Below, piece after piece: positions 1-7,783 of a stretch of 64,000 nucleotides of DNA. The DNA lies in the NCBI GenBank assembly GCA_036383895.1, contig DASVNK010000068.1:32128-96127 (forward strand), in the 5' to 3' direction. The stretch comes from DASVNK01 sp036383895 (GTDB lineage Bacteria; Verrucomicrobiota; Verrucomicrobiia; Limisphaerales; SXQI01). The notes below the pieces were generated by a model. The model had not been told where the DNA came from and ran no database searches. It worked only from the letters and a program-made list of their open reading frames with translations. Both the position numbers and the translations under genes were made by a program. Numbering within the stretch: the stretch's first letter is position 1; each line of letters begins with the position of its first letter.

Positions 1-1800
1 CTGCGATAAATTCGCGACATGCTCCGCCGCTTCCTTCTCCAGCGCCTCCACCGCCGGCAAATCCACATAGCGCAATTCGCGCAACGCAATGATCTCGCCC
101 GTCACGGCGCGCAACCCCGCCAGCCCGTTCACGAACAGCGTGATTTCGCTCAAGTTCGCGTACGGAATATGCGAGATGATATCCTTCGTCTTCTTGGTCA
201 CCGCGCGAACCTGTTCCGCGGTTGATCGCCGCAAGCGCACCACCTTGTCGAACTCCTCGAGCGCGCTACGTGCCGCGTTGCGGATTTCAACGAGGGGCCC
301 CTTGAGGTCGAACGTCTCCTTATCCCCAATCCAAAAATACGAATCGACCGTCGTCTCCGCCGACTTCACCAGGTCGACGTACAAATTCCCGTAGGAATCA
401 TCCTTCGCCAGCAGCACCAAAATGTCCTGGCACTCCGCCATGCAATGCACCAGGTCCGCGTTCCCAATCTTGAACAGCGGCGATTCTTTCTTCACCGGCG
501 GCTCATAGGTGTGCGCCACGAACGGCGTCTGCCAAATCTGGATCGCGTGATGTTTCTGCGGTTCATCTGTCGCCTTGAACAACGCCATCTCGCCGTTCTC
601 GAAAAACGAAAACCCATCGCACAACACCGGCGTTTCCACCCGTTGCTCGATGATGTTGTAAGGCATCAGCACATACTCCGCGCGCTCGCGATTGTAGAAC
701 ACGTAGAGATGATCCTCCCCGTTCGGCGATTGCACCCGGCGCTCGAACATCATGTCACCGGGGTTCGCCTCGAACTCCTTGAACTCGCCCGTCTGCAAAT
801 AATATCCGCGCGAAAAAATGATCCCCTGCGCATCCGGCAACAGCACGCACGCATGCTGGATCCCATCGAGCCGCCGCGCCTGCTTCAACTTTTCATTGTA
901 AGCCACGAACCGAAAATTCTTTTCCTGGTACGGTCGAATCTTCAGCAGGATGATATTCCCAACGAGCGCGTAATAAATCTCTGCATCATCGAGTGTCTGA
1001 TCCTTGTTCTCGACCGGCTCGCTGTAAATCCCCTCACCTGTCGCGGTGTTGTCCTCAATCTTGATCGTCAGGTCGCCATGCACCGTCTCCACGAACAACC
1101 GATCTTCAATCGAGATGTGCGGATGCAATCCCGACCGATGCAAATCCCGATGCGTCCGCTTCCACTCAAATTCAATCTGCGGCGGATACGCGAATTCATG
1201 ATCGCTCCGGTTCCCCTGGTAAATCAGCGCGTCATCCTTGATCAGCCACTTGAACGTCTTGATGTCCGTCGCGGCCTTCCCCACCTGGAACACCATGAAC
1301 AAATTCGGCCCAATGACCGAAAACTTCGCGAACGTGGTGTTCTTGTAATAACGATAAAGGCTCTTGAAATCCGTCTGGAAATCCGAATCGCTCAGCAACT
1401 CCATCCCGAGCGGATGAAACTTGTGCTCCTTCAGTTCGTAGACCGAGAACACATCCGCCGGCAACACCTCCGCCTTCAACCCGATGTGAACATTGTAGCC
1501 AAAGATGAACTTCGTCTTGCCCACCGCCACCATGTCCCGCGGCACGCATTTATTTTCCGTCGTGACCCGATCCGTCGCCAGCAACGTCGTCTTGATCGAC
1601 CCAAAAACCTCCTGCCGCGCCGCATTCAATTGCTGCAACCGCGCCCGCAGCTCCGCCCCATGATCACTCAACCGCTGCCGAATGATCTCATAAGTCCCCT
1701 TATCAAGCTGCACGCCGGCATTTGCGGCCGGCGTGCTCTGACCTTTGTTCTCAGAGGCGACCTCGGCCTGCTCAGCTTTCTTTGTCCGATCTTCGCTCAT
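1..1800 (-). CDS. DUF3686-type 'DNA repair ATPase', N-terminal 600 residues (3' end outside window)
   Basis: Translating the minus strand from the ATG at 1800 gives an open frame running off the left edge. After a short polar N-terminus there is a helical stretch (about residues 30-65), then the segment GKTKFIFGYNVHIGLK, typical of the large ATPases annotated as DNA repair ATPase (DUF3686). No Walker A motif is visible; in this family the AAA ATPase part lies towards the C-terminus, beyond the window. An AGGA five bases before this ATG favours it over the in-frame ATG at 1806. It follows the flotillin gene on the same strand, an association I recall for this family, so a role with flotillin in envelope or stress functions is plausible. 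The 'DNA repair' name is historical and not shown by anything here. Confidence 0.72.
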   Translation of the reverse strand, partial: MSEDRTKKAEQAEVASENKGQSTPAANAGVQLDKGTYEIIRQRLSDHGAELRARLQQLNAARQEVFGSIKTTLLATDRVTTENKCVPRDMVAVGKTKFIFGYNVHIGLKAEVLPADVFSVYELKEHKFHPLGMELLSDSDFQTDFKSLYRYYKNTTFAKFSVIGPNLFMVFQVGKAATDIKTFKWLIKDDALIYQGNRSDHEFAYPPQIEFEWKRTHRDLHRSGLHPHISIEDRLFVETVHGDLTIKIEDNTATGEGIYSEPVENKDQTLDDAEIYYALVGNIILLKIRPYQEKNFRFVAYNEKLKQARRLDGIQHACVLLPDAQGIIFSRGYYLQTGEFKEFEANPGDMMFERRVQSPNGEDHLYVFYNRERAEYVLMPYNIIEQRVETPVLCDGFSFFENGEMALFKATDEPQKHHAIQIWQTPFVAHTYEPPVKKESPLFKIGNADLVHCMAECQDILVLLAKDDSYGNLYVDLVKSAETTVDSYFWIGDKETFDLKGPLVEIRNAARSALEEFDKVVRLRRSTAEQVRAVTKKTKDIISHIPYANLSEITLFVNGLAGLRAVTGEIIALRELRYVDLPAVEALEKEAAEHVANLSQ

Positions 1801-1900
1801 CGCCATCCTAATCTTTCCGACGGTCAGAACACGTGTACCGCTCTGTTTTGTTCTTTAAACGCGGGCACCTTGGTAATCGGGCGCGGCGACGGCTTCTCCT

Positions 1901-2004
1901 CACCCCGGAGGGGTGAACGGAAAGTAGCCGGTCGGCAAGCGAGTCTTCGAGCGCAGCCACCGGTAAACCGCCCAAAAACATTTTGCACCCCGGAGGGGTG
2001 CCGG
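1901..2004 (+). repeat. REP doublet, left copy
   Basis: The palindrome CACCCCGGAGGGGTG occurs at 1901-1915 and again at 1986-2000, the second followed by CCGG. Between them is a partly degraded stem-loop (CCGGTCGGC ... GCCACCGG). The part just inside the first palindrome matches the right copy in reverse complement almost exactly over more than 20 bases. Confidence 0.8.
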
Positions 2005-2019
2005 AACTCGACCTCGCCC

Positions 2020-2466
2020 CTACCATAAATACTTCTCCTCAAATTGAACTCCCGCCCGCTCCAATAATTCCCGATACTCCTCCTGAAAACTCTTCTTCCG
2101 ATGATGTTCTTCCTGATTCAAAACGTATTTACAAACTGCGTCACGGTTCGACGGACTGACCGTGAATGCGCCGTAACCCTCCTGCCACGCAAATAACCGA
2201 CTGCCTATTGTCTCATGAACCCACTTCGACGACGCCGTCTTCACATCTCGAACCACCTCGGCCAACCGATGCGTCCCGGACAACGAAATCAATAAATGAA
2301 CATGGTCACCGGTCCCGCCAATGGCCAACGGAACGCCACCCAAACTCCTAACCGCCCCGCCTAAATACTCGTGCAATCGCCCACACCACGCAGCCTCAAT
2401 ATAATTGCGCCGCTCCTTCGTGCTGAACACAACGTGATAATTTAGGCTGGTGTGGGTCGATGGCAC
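2020..2466 (-). CDS. REP-associated tyrosine transposase (IS200-like Y1 family, RAYT)
   Basis: A 148-residue single-domain Y1 transposase. The HUH motif is HVH at residues 55-57 within GGTGDHVHLL, and the likely catalytic tyrosine is Y114 (CKYVLNQEEHHR). The N-terminus MPSTHTSLNYHVVFSTK is the characteristic start of this subgroup, so I chose the GTG at 2466, which has AGAAG upstream; the longer frame would begin at a GTG inside a REP palindrome. Such enzymes cut and join single-stranded DNA at REP hairpins, and matching REP doublets flank the gene. The frame is intact and the motifs are present, so it may be active. It is a single gene without a TnpB partner. Confidence 0.88.
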   Translation of the reverse strand: MPSTHTSLNYHVVFSTKERRNYIEAAWCGRLHEYLGGAVRSLGGVPLAIGGTGDHVHLLISLSGTHRLAEVVRDVKTASSKWVHETIGSRLFAWQEGYGAFTVSPSNRDAVCKYVLNQEEHHRKKSFQEEYRELLERAGVQFEEKYLW

Positions 2467-2483
2467 TTGCAGTTCTTCTAGCT

Positions 2484-2579
2484 CCGGCACCCCTCCCGGG
2501 GTGCATCTTTTTTACGTCTTTCTTCCGGTGGCAGCGCTTTGCTCGCCACCGGCTACTTTCCGTTCACCCCTTCGGGGTG
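2484..2579 (-). repeat. REP doublet, right copy (inverted)
   Basis: Palindromes CACCCCTCCCGGGGTG-type at 2488-2503 and CACCCCTTCGGGGTG at 2565-2579 enclose a clean stem-loop at 2525-2552 (CCGGTGGC ... GCCACCGG). Read as reverse complement it has the same order of parts as the left copy, so the two face each other across the transposase gene. Confidence 0.8.
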
Positions 2580-2649
2580 TGAAGCCGCTCGATGCCACTA
2601 GACTACCCGGCGGCTCGCTTCCTCGGCCACGCTCTCCGGCGAATCTAAT

Positions 2650-4728
2650 TTAAGCCGGCACAACCTTGCCGTCGCGGCGCGCCGCCAACGAACTCACCGG
2701 GTTATCCGCCACCCCGGTGCGATGCGCCTGGCTCAATAATCCGTGCAGCGCATTCTTCAACTTCGAATCATCCGCCGTCGCGATCATCTGCCCAAGCGCC
2801 GCCGAGATCGTCAGGTTTTTCAAGTCTTCCGACGTGAGCCCGAATTTATCCAGGTAGCCTTTGAACTGCGTTTGGAAATACTCCGGGTCGCCGTTGAAGA
2901 ACGTTTCCTTCACGTCACGCAACGCCTGGCTGTTCTCCAGCATCCGATCAACACTCTTTCCGTTCGCAATCGCGCCGGTGATCTTGTCGAAGAACTGCGC
3001 GTCGCCACCCACGATGTCGATCTTCGCGTTCTTGAGCGCTTCGCCCAGCACGAGAGCCTGCTGCTCCGCGATGTCCTTCTGCACATGAATCTGCGCCAAC
3101 TCGATGTCGCGTTCTTTGTTCAAGCGCAGCTTGAATTCTTCGTGATCGCGGCCGACGCCATCGAACAACTTCATCGCCTGCGCTTTGGCGGTAATGCCCT
3201 GCGCTTCGGCGCCCGCCTTCACTTCGATGACCTTCGCTTCCGCCAAACCTTGCTTCTGCAATGCATCCGCCTTCGCGTGCAAGACTTGCGCTTCCGCAAG
3301 CCCGGTCGCCGCGGTCTCCGCAGTCACCGCTTCCGCGAGCATCTTCTTCGCCGAAGCCTGCTTCACCGCAGCACTTTGCGCCGCTTCCGCTTCGATCACC
3401 ACCTGTTGCGCCTTCAATTCCGCTGCTTCCTTCTCCGCTTCGGAATGACGCAAAATCGTGAACCGCTCCTGGTCGGCGTGCAATTCGGCCGCTTTCTTTT
3501 CCGCTTCCGCCGCCTTGATGTTCTTCACGAGCGCCTGCTCCGCTTCCATCTCCGCCTTCGTCACAGAAACCCGCTTCGTGCGATCCGCTTCCGCGAACGC
3601 CTCGGTGTTCTTGATGTTCTCGCGCTCCGTCACCACCGCCTTCTCAAGCATCAACCGCTCGCGAATCACGTCCTGGATATTCTTCTGCTCGATTTCAACC
3701 ACCTTGGTCTTTTCGATTCCGGCCAGCGCCACGATCCGTTCGCGTTCCACCACTTCGAGCAACCGATCTTTCTCCACGCGTTCGGTCTCCACCTGGTCGG
3801 TGCGTTCCTTGTTTTTTCGCGCCACTAAAATCTGACGGTCCTTGTTTTCTTCCGCCACGAAGATTTCCTCTTCGCTCGCAATGCGCGCCTGTTCCGAACG
3901 TTGCCGCTGCTCCGCCTGGATTTTCTTCGCTTCCGCTTCCTCCCGCGCCTTGATCGTCGCAATCTCGCGCTTCTGTTTCTCGTCGGCTTCCGCGAGCTGG
4001 CGATTCAACTCAAAGATCGCCTCCTGCGCCTCAACGTTCTGTTTCGTGATCGTCTTCTCCCGCTCGCGATCGATCTGGTTCGCCAGAACCTTCTGCATCG
4101 CCGTCAGCTCCGTGATCTTCTTAATGCCTTCTGCGTCCAAAATATTGTCCGGATTCAGCAGCCCAAGCGAAGTCTGCTCCAGATAATCAATCGCCACGTC
4201 TTCCAAAACGAACCCGTTCAGATCCGTCCCAATCGTCTTGAGAATCCCTTCCTTCAGCTTGTCGCGCGAGTTATACAAATCCACGAAGTTGAACTGCCGA
4301 CCCACCGTCTTCAGCGCTTCCGAAAACTTCGCGTCAAACAACTCGGTAATCGCCGCGTGACTCGACGCCCGCACGCAACCCACCGATTGCGCCACCTTCA
4401 ATACATCCTGCGGCGTCTGGTTCACCCGCACGAAAAACGCCACTTTCAGGTCCGCGCGCATGTTATCCATGCAGATCAGACCGTTCTTCCCATTTCGGTC
4501 GATCTCGATCCGTTTTACCGAGATGTCCATGTGTTCGAGTTGATGGAAGACTGGCAGGACGATCGTCCCCGAGAACGACACCTTTGTGCCGCCCATGCCG
4601 TTTCGCACCAGCGCCTGGCCTTGCTCCACCTTGCGGTAAAAGCGTGAAACTAAGACCGCAGAGCCCGCGAATAATATCACGGCAAACACTGCAATCACGA
4701 TGAACATCGTGGAACCGAACGTTAACAT
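2650..4728 (-). CDS. Flotillin-family protein (YqiK-like)
   Basis: A 692-residue membrane-anchored scaffold protein. One N-terminal transmembrane helix (about 8-28) is followed by a band-7/PHB domain (about 50-200), a very long Glu/Ala/Lys-rich coiled coil (about 205-545) and a flotillin C-terminal region. Flotillins form oligomers in ordered membrane patches and influence membrane fluidity and complex assembly. Its ATG (4728) lies inside the end of the upstream OB-fold gene with a 7-base overlap, so the two are probably translationally coupled; the pair resembles E. coli yqiJ-yqiK. The DUF3686 ATPase follows downstream after the RAYT element. The exact physiological role is not deducible here. 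Confidence 0.92.
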   Translation of the reverse strand: MLTFGSTMFIVIAVFAVILFAGSAVLVSRFYRKVEQGQALVRNGMGGTKVSFSGTIVLPVFHQLEHMDISVKRIEIDRNGKNGLICMDNMRADLKVAFFVRVNQTPQDVLKVAQSVGCVRASSHAAITELFDAKFSEALKTVGRQFNFVDLYNSRDKLKEGILKTIGTDLNGFVLEDVAIDYLEQTSLGLLNPDNILDAEGIKKITELTAMQKVLANQIDREREKTITKQNVEAQEAIFELNRQLAEADEKQKREIATIKAREEAEAKKIQAEQRQRSEQARIASEEEIFVAEENKDRQILVARKNKERTDQVETERVEKDRLLEVVERERIVALAGIEKTKVVEIEQKNIQDVIRERLMLEKAVVTERENIKNTEAFAEADRTKRVSVTKAEMEAEQALVKNIKAAEAEKKAAELHADQERFTILRHSEAEKEAAELKAQQVVIEAEAAQSAAVKQASAKKMLAEAVTAETAATGLAEAQVLHAKADALQKQGLAEAKVIEVKAGAEAQGITAKAQAMKLFDGVGRDHEEFKLRLNKERDIELAQIHVQKDIAEQQALVLGEALKNAKIDIVGGDAQFFDKITGAIANGKSVDRMLENSQALRDVKETFFNGDPEYFQTQFKGYLDKFGLTSEDLKNLTISAALGQMIATADDSKLKNALHGLLSQAHRTGVADNPVSSLAARRDGKVVPA

Positions 4729-5420
4729 ACTGTGGTCTCCTGTTGTGGGGTTGTGCTGGTTAGTTTTGCTACCGTGTAAAGGTTGTTTTCTTTGTCTTCT
4801 TTAATGATCAGCGCGCTCTCGCCCTTGGCGAACGTCGCCTCACCGTAAGTCCGCACATTGATCACCAGCGGCGCACCGCTCGTCTGGATCTCCGCCTGCC
4901 CAAACCGGTCCGTCACTTCGCTCGTCAAAATAGTGCAAGTGCGGCCCAGCACCGGCTGGTGCTCCTCGCGCTCTTTATTCATCGCGTTGAACAAATGCTT
5001 CAACGGTGTAGTCGCCGCTTTCGTAATCAGCGCCGCCACAATCAAATTCGGCACCAACAACCCCAACGCGATCAAAACCGATCCGGGAAATGGATTGAAC
5101 ATCCGGTTAAGGATTAACGAAATCGCCCACATCGAAACCACCAGCACGCTCAACACGATCGTCGACGGGACATTTCCGAAATTCAGAAATTGCAACAGCG
5201 ACTTGATCGCACCGACGCCGTGTACTCCGCCGTGGTCCACATCATGCGCGCCTGCTGCGCCATTCACGTCCACATCGTGCGAATGAAGATCCACCGAAGG
5301 CTCGCTATCGAAATCCAGTGCCCCCAGCAGCACCAGCAGCCAGTAAACCGTCACCATGCCCAATAGCGCCGTGAACGGCAGATTCACCGGCCGCAAATTT
5401 TGATAGAAAAAATCAAGCAT
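4722..5420 (-). CDS. YqiJ/NfeD-like membrane protein with OB-fold domain
   Basis: A 232-residue protein with about three membrane helices (roughly 15-36, 82-103, 112-135) and a C-terminal OB-fold-like beta domain (about 150-225; LGRTCTILTSEVTDRFGQAE). Between helices 1 and 2 is a His/Asp-rich loop (DLHSHDVDVN ... HDVDHGG) that could bind metal; this is inference. Family members (OB-fold protein, DUF1449/NfeD type) work with flotillins encoded next door, as here. A strong GGGAGG lies four bases upstream of the ATG. It is the first gene of the operon, so the promoter should lie in 5421-5700. Confidence 0.85.
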   Translation of the reverse strand: MLDFFYQNLRPVNLPFTALLGMVTVYWLLVLLGALDFDSEPSVDLHSHDVDVNGAAGAHDVDHGGVHGVGAIKSLLQFLNFGNVPSTIVLSVLVVSMWAISLILNRMFNPFPGSVLIALGLLVPNLIVAALITKAATTPLKHLFNAMNKEREEHQPVLGRTCTILTSEVTDRFGQAEIQTSGAPLVINVRTYGEATFAKGESALIIKEDKENNLYTVAKLTSTTPQQETTVC

Positions 5421-5707
5421 GCAGCCTCCCTTCCTTTAATTGAGAAAAGGCCGAAAACGAATCTGGCGATGTCAGTCGCGTAATCATCGCGCTGTTAGAA
5501 AAACACACTTTGCCGAGTAACGCTCTTAGAAAACGATGGGACGTTTGTAAACGGGAGCTATTCTTCTACCCCAGGTTATCCCCTTTTCAAGCCGAACTTC
5601 TTCCGAGGTAGGAGACGAGGTGACGAGTCTTCTTCCCTATTTTGCCATCGAGATAGTCCCAATTTCCGCCCTTGACCCCCCGCCAAATCTCAGTAGCTTA
5701 CCGCCCA
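5421..5707. other. Divergent intergenic region upstream of the flotillin operon and the ilvB leader
   Basis: No convincing gene. It must hold the minus-strand promoter for the OB-fold/flotillin operon and the plus-strand promoter for the ilvB leader RNA, but I see no confident -35/-10 pair. One copy of a dispersed 23-base repeat lies at 5608-5630; a diverged copy is at 8824-8846. Confidence 0.5.
5608..5630 (+). repeat. Dispersed intergenic repeat, copy 1
   Basis: The segment GTAGGAGACGAGGTGACGAG plus three bases matches 8824-8846 at 18 of 23 positions. Both copies are intergenic. I recall similar GTAGGAG..CGAGGTGACGAG elements scattered in related genomes. Confidence 0.5.
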
Positions 5708-5785
5708 GTGTTTACAAGCGATCAAGCGCTGGTACTGGTAGGTGTCGTGGTAGTACGCGACGCCGTCGGTCCTTGTCGCTCGTAA
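5708..5785 (+). CDS. ilvB leader peptide (attenuation peptide)
   Basis: A 25-codon open frame (GTG at 5708, stop TAA 5783-5785) encodes the cluster LVLVGVVVV at codons 8-16: two Leu and six Val codons in nine positions. This is the signature of a branched-chain amino acid attenuator peptide; the E. coli ilvB leader has a similar Val run. Ribosome stalling at these codons when charged tRNA-Val or tRNA-Leu is scarce would leave 5762-5778 free to form the antiterminator. The GTG lacks a good Shine-Dalgarno; an in-frame TTG at 5672 is an alternative start. Too short for ordinary gene callers. Confidence 0.75.
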   Translation: MFTSDQALVLVGVVVVRDAVGPCRS

Positions 5786-5838
5786 ACGGATAATTTCGAC
5801 AAGAACCCACGGCTGCAAAACGGTCGTGGGTTTTTTCT
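5741..5838 (+). promoter_or_regulatory. Transcription attenuator of ilvB: 1:2 hairpin, antiterminator, terminator
   Basis: Three mutually exclusive RNA structures can be drawn. (1) Protector hairpin: 5741-5747 with 5758-5764 (7 pairs, one G-U), spanning the Val codons. (2) Antiterminator: 5762-5778 with 5797-5813, 15 pairs with two single mismatches. (3) Terminator: 5804-5811 (AACCCACG) with 5825-5832 (CGTGGGTT), followed by a U-rich tail (5831-5838). The antiterminator takes up the left arm of the terminator. A ribosome reaching the leader stop at 5783 would cover 5762-5778 and allow termination; a ribosome stalled at 5729-5755 would allow read-through into ilvB. Confidence 0.85.
5804..5838 (+). 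terminator. Attenuator terminator upstream of ilvB
   Basis: The stem AACCCACG / CGTGGGTT encloses a 13-base loop and runs into TTTTTTCTT. It lies 37 bases before the ilvB start and ends no upstream gene on this strand, so its role is regulatory. Confidence 0.85.
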
Positions 5839-5875
5839 TACTCCCGGCCCGCAGCCAAGCTAAAATACAAAAGTT

Positions 5876-7729
5876 ATGAGTAAAACGACGGAAATGCCTC
5901 CCAAATCCGCCGCTGCAACCCAACCGGAACAGCAGCGCGGCGAACTCGGTCCACGCATGAAGGGTAGCGATATCCTCGTGCAGGCTCTCGAGCGCGAAGG
6001 AGTAGAACACATTTTCGCCTACCCCGGCGGCGCGAGCATGGAATTCCACCAGAGCCTCACCCGCTCGAAAATCCGCACGATCCTCCCCCGCCACGAGCAA
6101 GGCGGCTCCTTCCAGGCCGAAGGTTATGCCCGCGCCATCGGCAAACCCGGCGTCTGCATGGCCACCAGCGGCCCCGGCGCCACGAACCTCATCACCGGCA
6201 TTGCGGATGCCTATATGGATTCCATCCCGCTCGTCGCCATCACCGGCCAGGTGCCGCAAGCGATGATCGGCAAAGGCGCTTTCCAGGAAACCGATTTCTT
6301 CGGTCTCACCCTTCCCATCGTAAAACACAGCTATCTGGTCACCGACATCAACGACATCCCGCGCATCGTGAAGGACGCCTTCCACATCGCGGTCAGCGGT
6401 CGTCCGGGTCCCGTCGTCATCGATATTCCCAAGAACATCCAGCAACAGGAAACTCAACCGGTCTGGCCCAAAGAACCGAACGTCCGCGGCTACAATCCAA
6501 ACAAGCGTGCGGACGATCTCGTCCTGAACGAAATCATCGGCCTCATCGAAAAAGCCGAACGTCCTGTCCTCTATTGCGGCGGCGGAATTATTTCATCCGG
6601 CGCAGCCGATGAACTTCGCAAGTTTGCCCACGCCACCGGAATTCCGGTCACCACCACCATCATGGGTTGCGGCGCCTTCCCGGAAACCGATCCGCTCTCG
6701 CTCAAATGGCTCGGCATGCACGGCTCCGCTTACGCCAACTGGGCCGTAAACGGCGATCCGAAGAACAACATTCCGGGCGCGGACCTCCTCCTGGCGTTCG
6801 GCGTGCGTTTCGATGATCGCGTCACCGGCAAGGTCGATAAGTTCTGCGAGAAGGGCACCATCGTTCACATCGATATCGACGCGTCCGAAATCAACAAGAA
6901 CAAGCCGGCGCATCTTCCCGTCATCGCGGATATCAAAGACGCTCTCCGTCGCCTCAACGAAATGGTGAAGTCCCGCGCTATCGCGAAGAAATTCACCGCC
7001 TGGCACAAGCAAATCGCGGAATGGAAAGCCAAAGCTCCGCTCCGTTATCGCATCAACGAAGAAGTCCTCAAATCGCAGCACATGAAAGATTTCATGGGTG
7101 GCGATTCCAGCCAGGTGATCCTTCCGCAATACGCGATCGAGTTGCTCTACGAACTCACCAACGGCGAAGCGATCATCACCACCGGCGTCGGCCAGCACCA
7201 GATGTGGGCCGGCCAATATTATAACTTCAAATTCCCGCGCCAGTTCCTCACCAGTGCCGGCCTCGGCGCGATGGGTTACGGCTACCCGGCCGCGATGGGC
7301 GCGAAAGTCGCCTGCCCGGACAAACAGGTCGTCGATATCGATGGCGACGGTTCGTTCCTCATGAACGTCCAGGAACTCGCCACCGCCCACATCGAGAAGA
7401 TCGCAGCCAAGGCGCTCATCCTGAACAACCAGCACCTCGGCATGGTTGTGCAATGGGAAGATCGCTTCTACAAAGGTAACCGCGGTCACACCTACCTCGG
7501 CGATCCGGAAAACATGAAGCAGATCTATCCGGACTACATCACCATGGCCAAGGCCTTCAACGTCCCGGCCGAGCGCGTCAGGTTCAAGAAAGACCTCCGC
7601 GACGCGATGAAACGCATGTTGGATTCGGATCAGCCATACGTCCTCGACGTGATCACTCCCTACACCGAACACGTCCTCCCGTTCATCCCTGCCGGCAAGA
7701 CGATCAGCGAAATGATCTATCAGGAATAA
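5876..7729 (+). CDS. ilvB: Acetolactate synthase, large (catalytic) subunit
   Basis: A 617-residue thiamine-diphosphate enzyme catalysing the first common step of Val/Leu/Ile synthesis (2 pyruvate to acetolactate; pyruvate plus 2-oxobutyrate to acetohydroxybutyrate). The catalytic Glu is in RHEQGG (E74), the TPP/Mg motif starts GDGSFLMNVQELATAH at about 490, and QWEDRFYKGNRGHTYLG matches the biosynthetic type. A polar extension of about 27 residues precedes MKGSDILVQALEREGV; the ATG there (5957) is an alternative start. No small subunit (ilvN) or ilvC follows; a terminator closes the unit. Expression is probably controlled by the upstream attenuator. Confidence 0.96.
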   Translation: MSKTTEMPPKSAAATQPEQQRGELGPRMKGSDILVQALEREGVEHIFAYPGGASMEFHQSLTRSKIRTILPRHEQGGSFQAEGYARAIGKPGVCMATSGPGATNLITGIADAYMDSIPLVAITGQVPQAMIGKGAFQETDFFGLTLPIVKHSYLVTDINDIPRIVKDAFHIAVSGRPGPVVIDIPKNIQQQETQPVWPKEPNVRGYNPNKRADDLVLNEIIGLIEKAERPVLYCGGGIISSGAADELRKFAHATGIPVTTTIMGCGAFPETDPLSLKWLGMHGSAYANWAVNGDPKNNIPGADLLLAFGVRFDDRVTGKVDKFCEKGTIVHIDIDASEINKNKPAHLPVIADIKDALRRLNEMVKSRAIAKKFTAWHKQIAEWKAKAPLRYRINEEVLKSQHMKDFMGGDSSQVILPQYAIELLYELTNGEAIITTGVGQHQMWAGQYYNFKFPRQFLTSAGLGAMGYGYPAAMGAKVACPDKQVVDIDGDGSFLMNVQELATAHIEKIAAKALILNNQHLGMVVQWEDRFYKGNRGHTYLGDPENMKQIYPDYITMAKAFNVPAERVRFKKDLRDAMKRMLDSDQPYVLDVITPYTEHVLPFIPAGKTISEMIYQE

Positions 7730-7747
7730 TTCCTCTTTCTCCACACC

Positions 7748-7783
7748 GAGGCGAGTGGTAATACACTCGCCTCTTTTGTTTTG
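7748..7783 (+). terminator. Strong intrinsic terminator after ilvB
   Basis: A perfect 10-bp stem GAGGCGAGTG / CACTCGCCTC (7748-7757, 7764-7773) with a 6-base loop, followed by TTTTGTTTT. The T-tract ends at the base before the next start codon (7784). Confidence 0.93.

Larger units (their letters stand above)
1901..2579 (-). mobile_element. RAYT/REP element: Y1 transposase gene framed by inverted REP doublets
   Basis: A tyrosine transposase gene (2020-2466) lies between two roughly 100-base units (1901-2004 and 2484-2579) that are inverted copies of each other. Each unit has two GGGG/CCCC palindromes flanking a middle segment, as in REP doublets (BIMEs) mobilised by REP-associated tyrosine transposases. 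The element separates the flotillin gene from the DUF3686 ATPase gene and points the same way as both. The outer boundary is inferred from the repeat edges; no target-site duplication was identified. Confidence 0.75.

Noticed and set aside
445..2028. Long plus-strand open frame (527 codons)
   Set aside because: Antisense to the DUF3686 ATPase gene; Arg/Leu/His-rich noise produced by the GC-rich complementary codons.
2743..3828. 361-codon plus-strand frame
   Set aside because: Antisense to the flotillin coiled coil; low-complexity Arg/Leu/Phe pattern.
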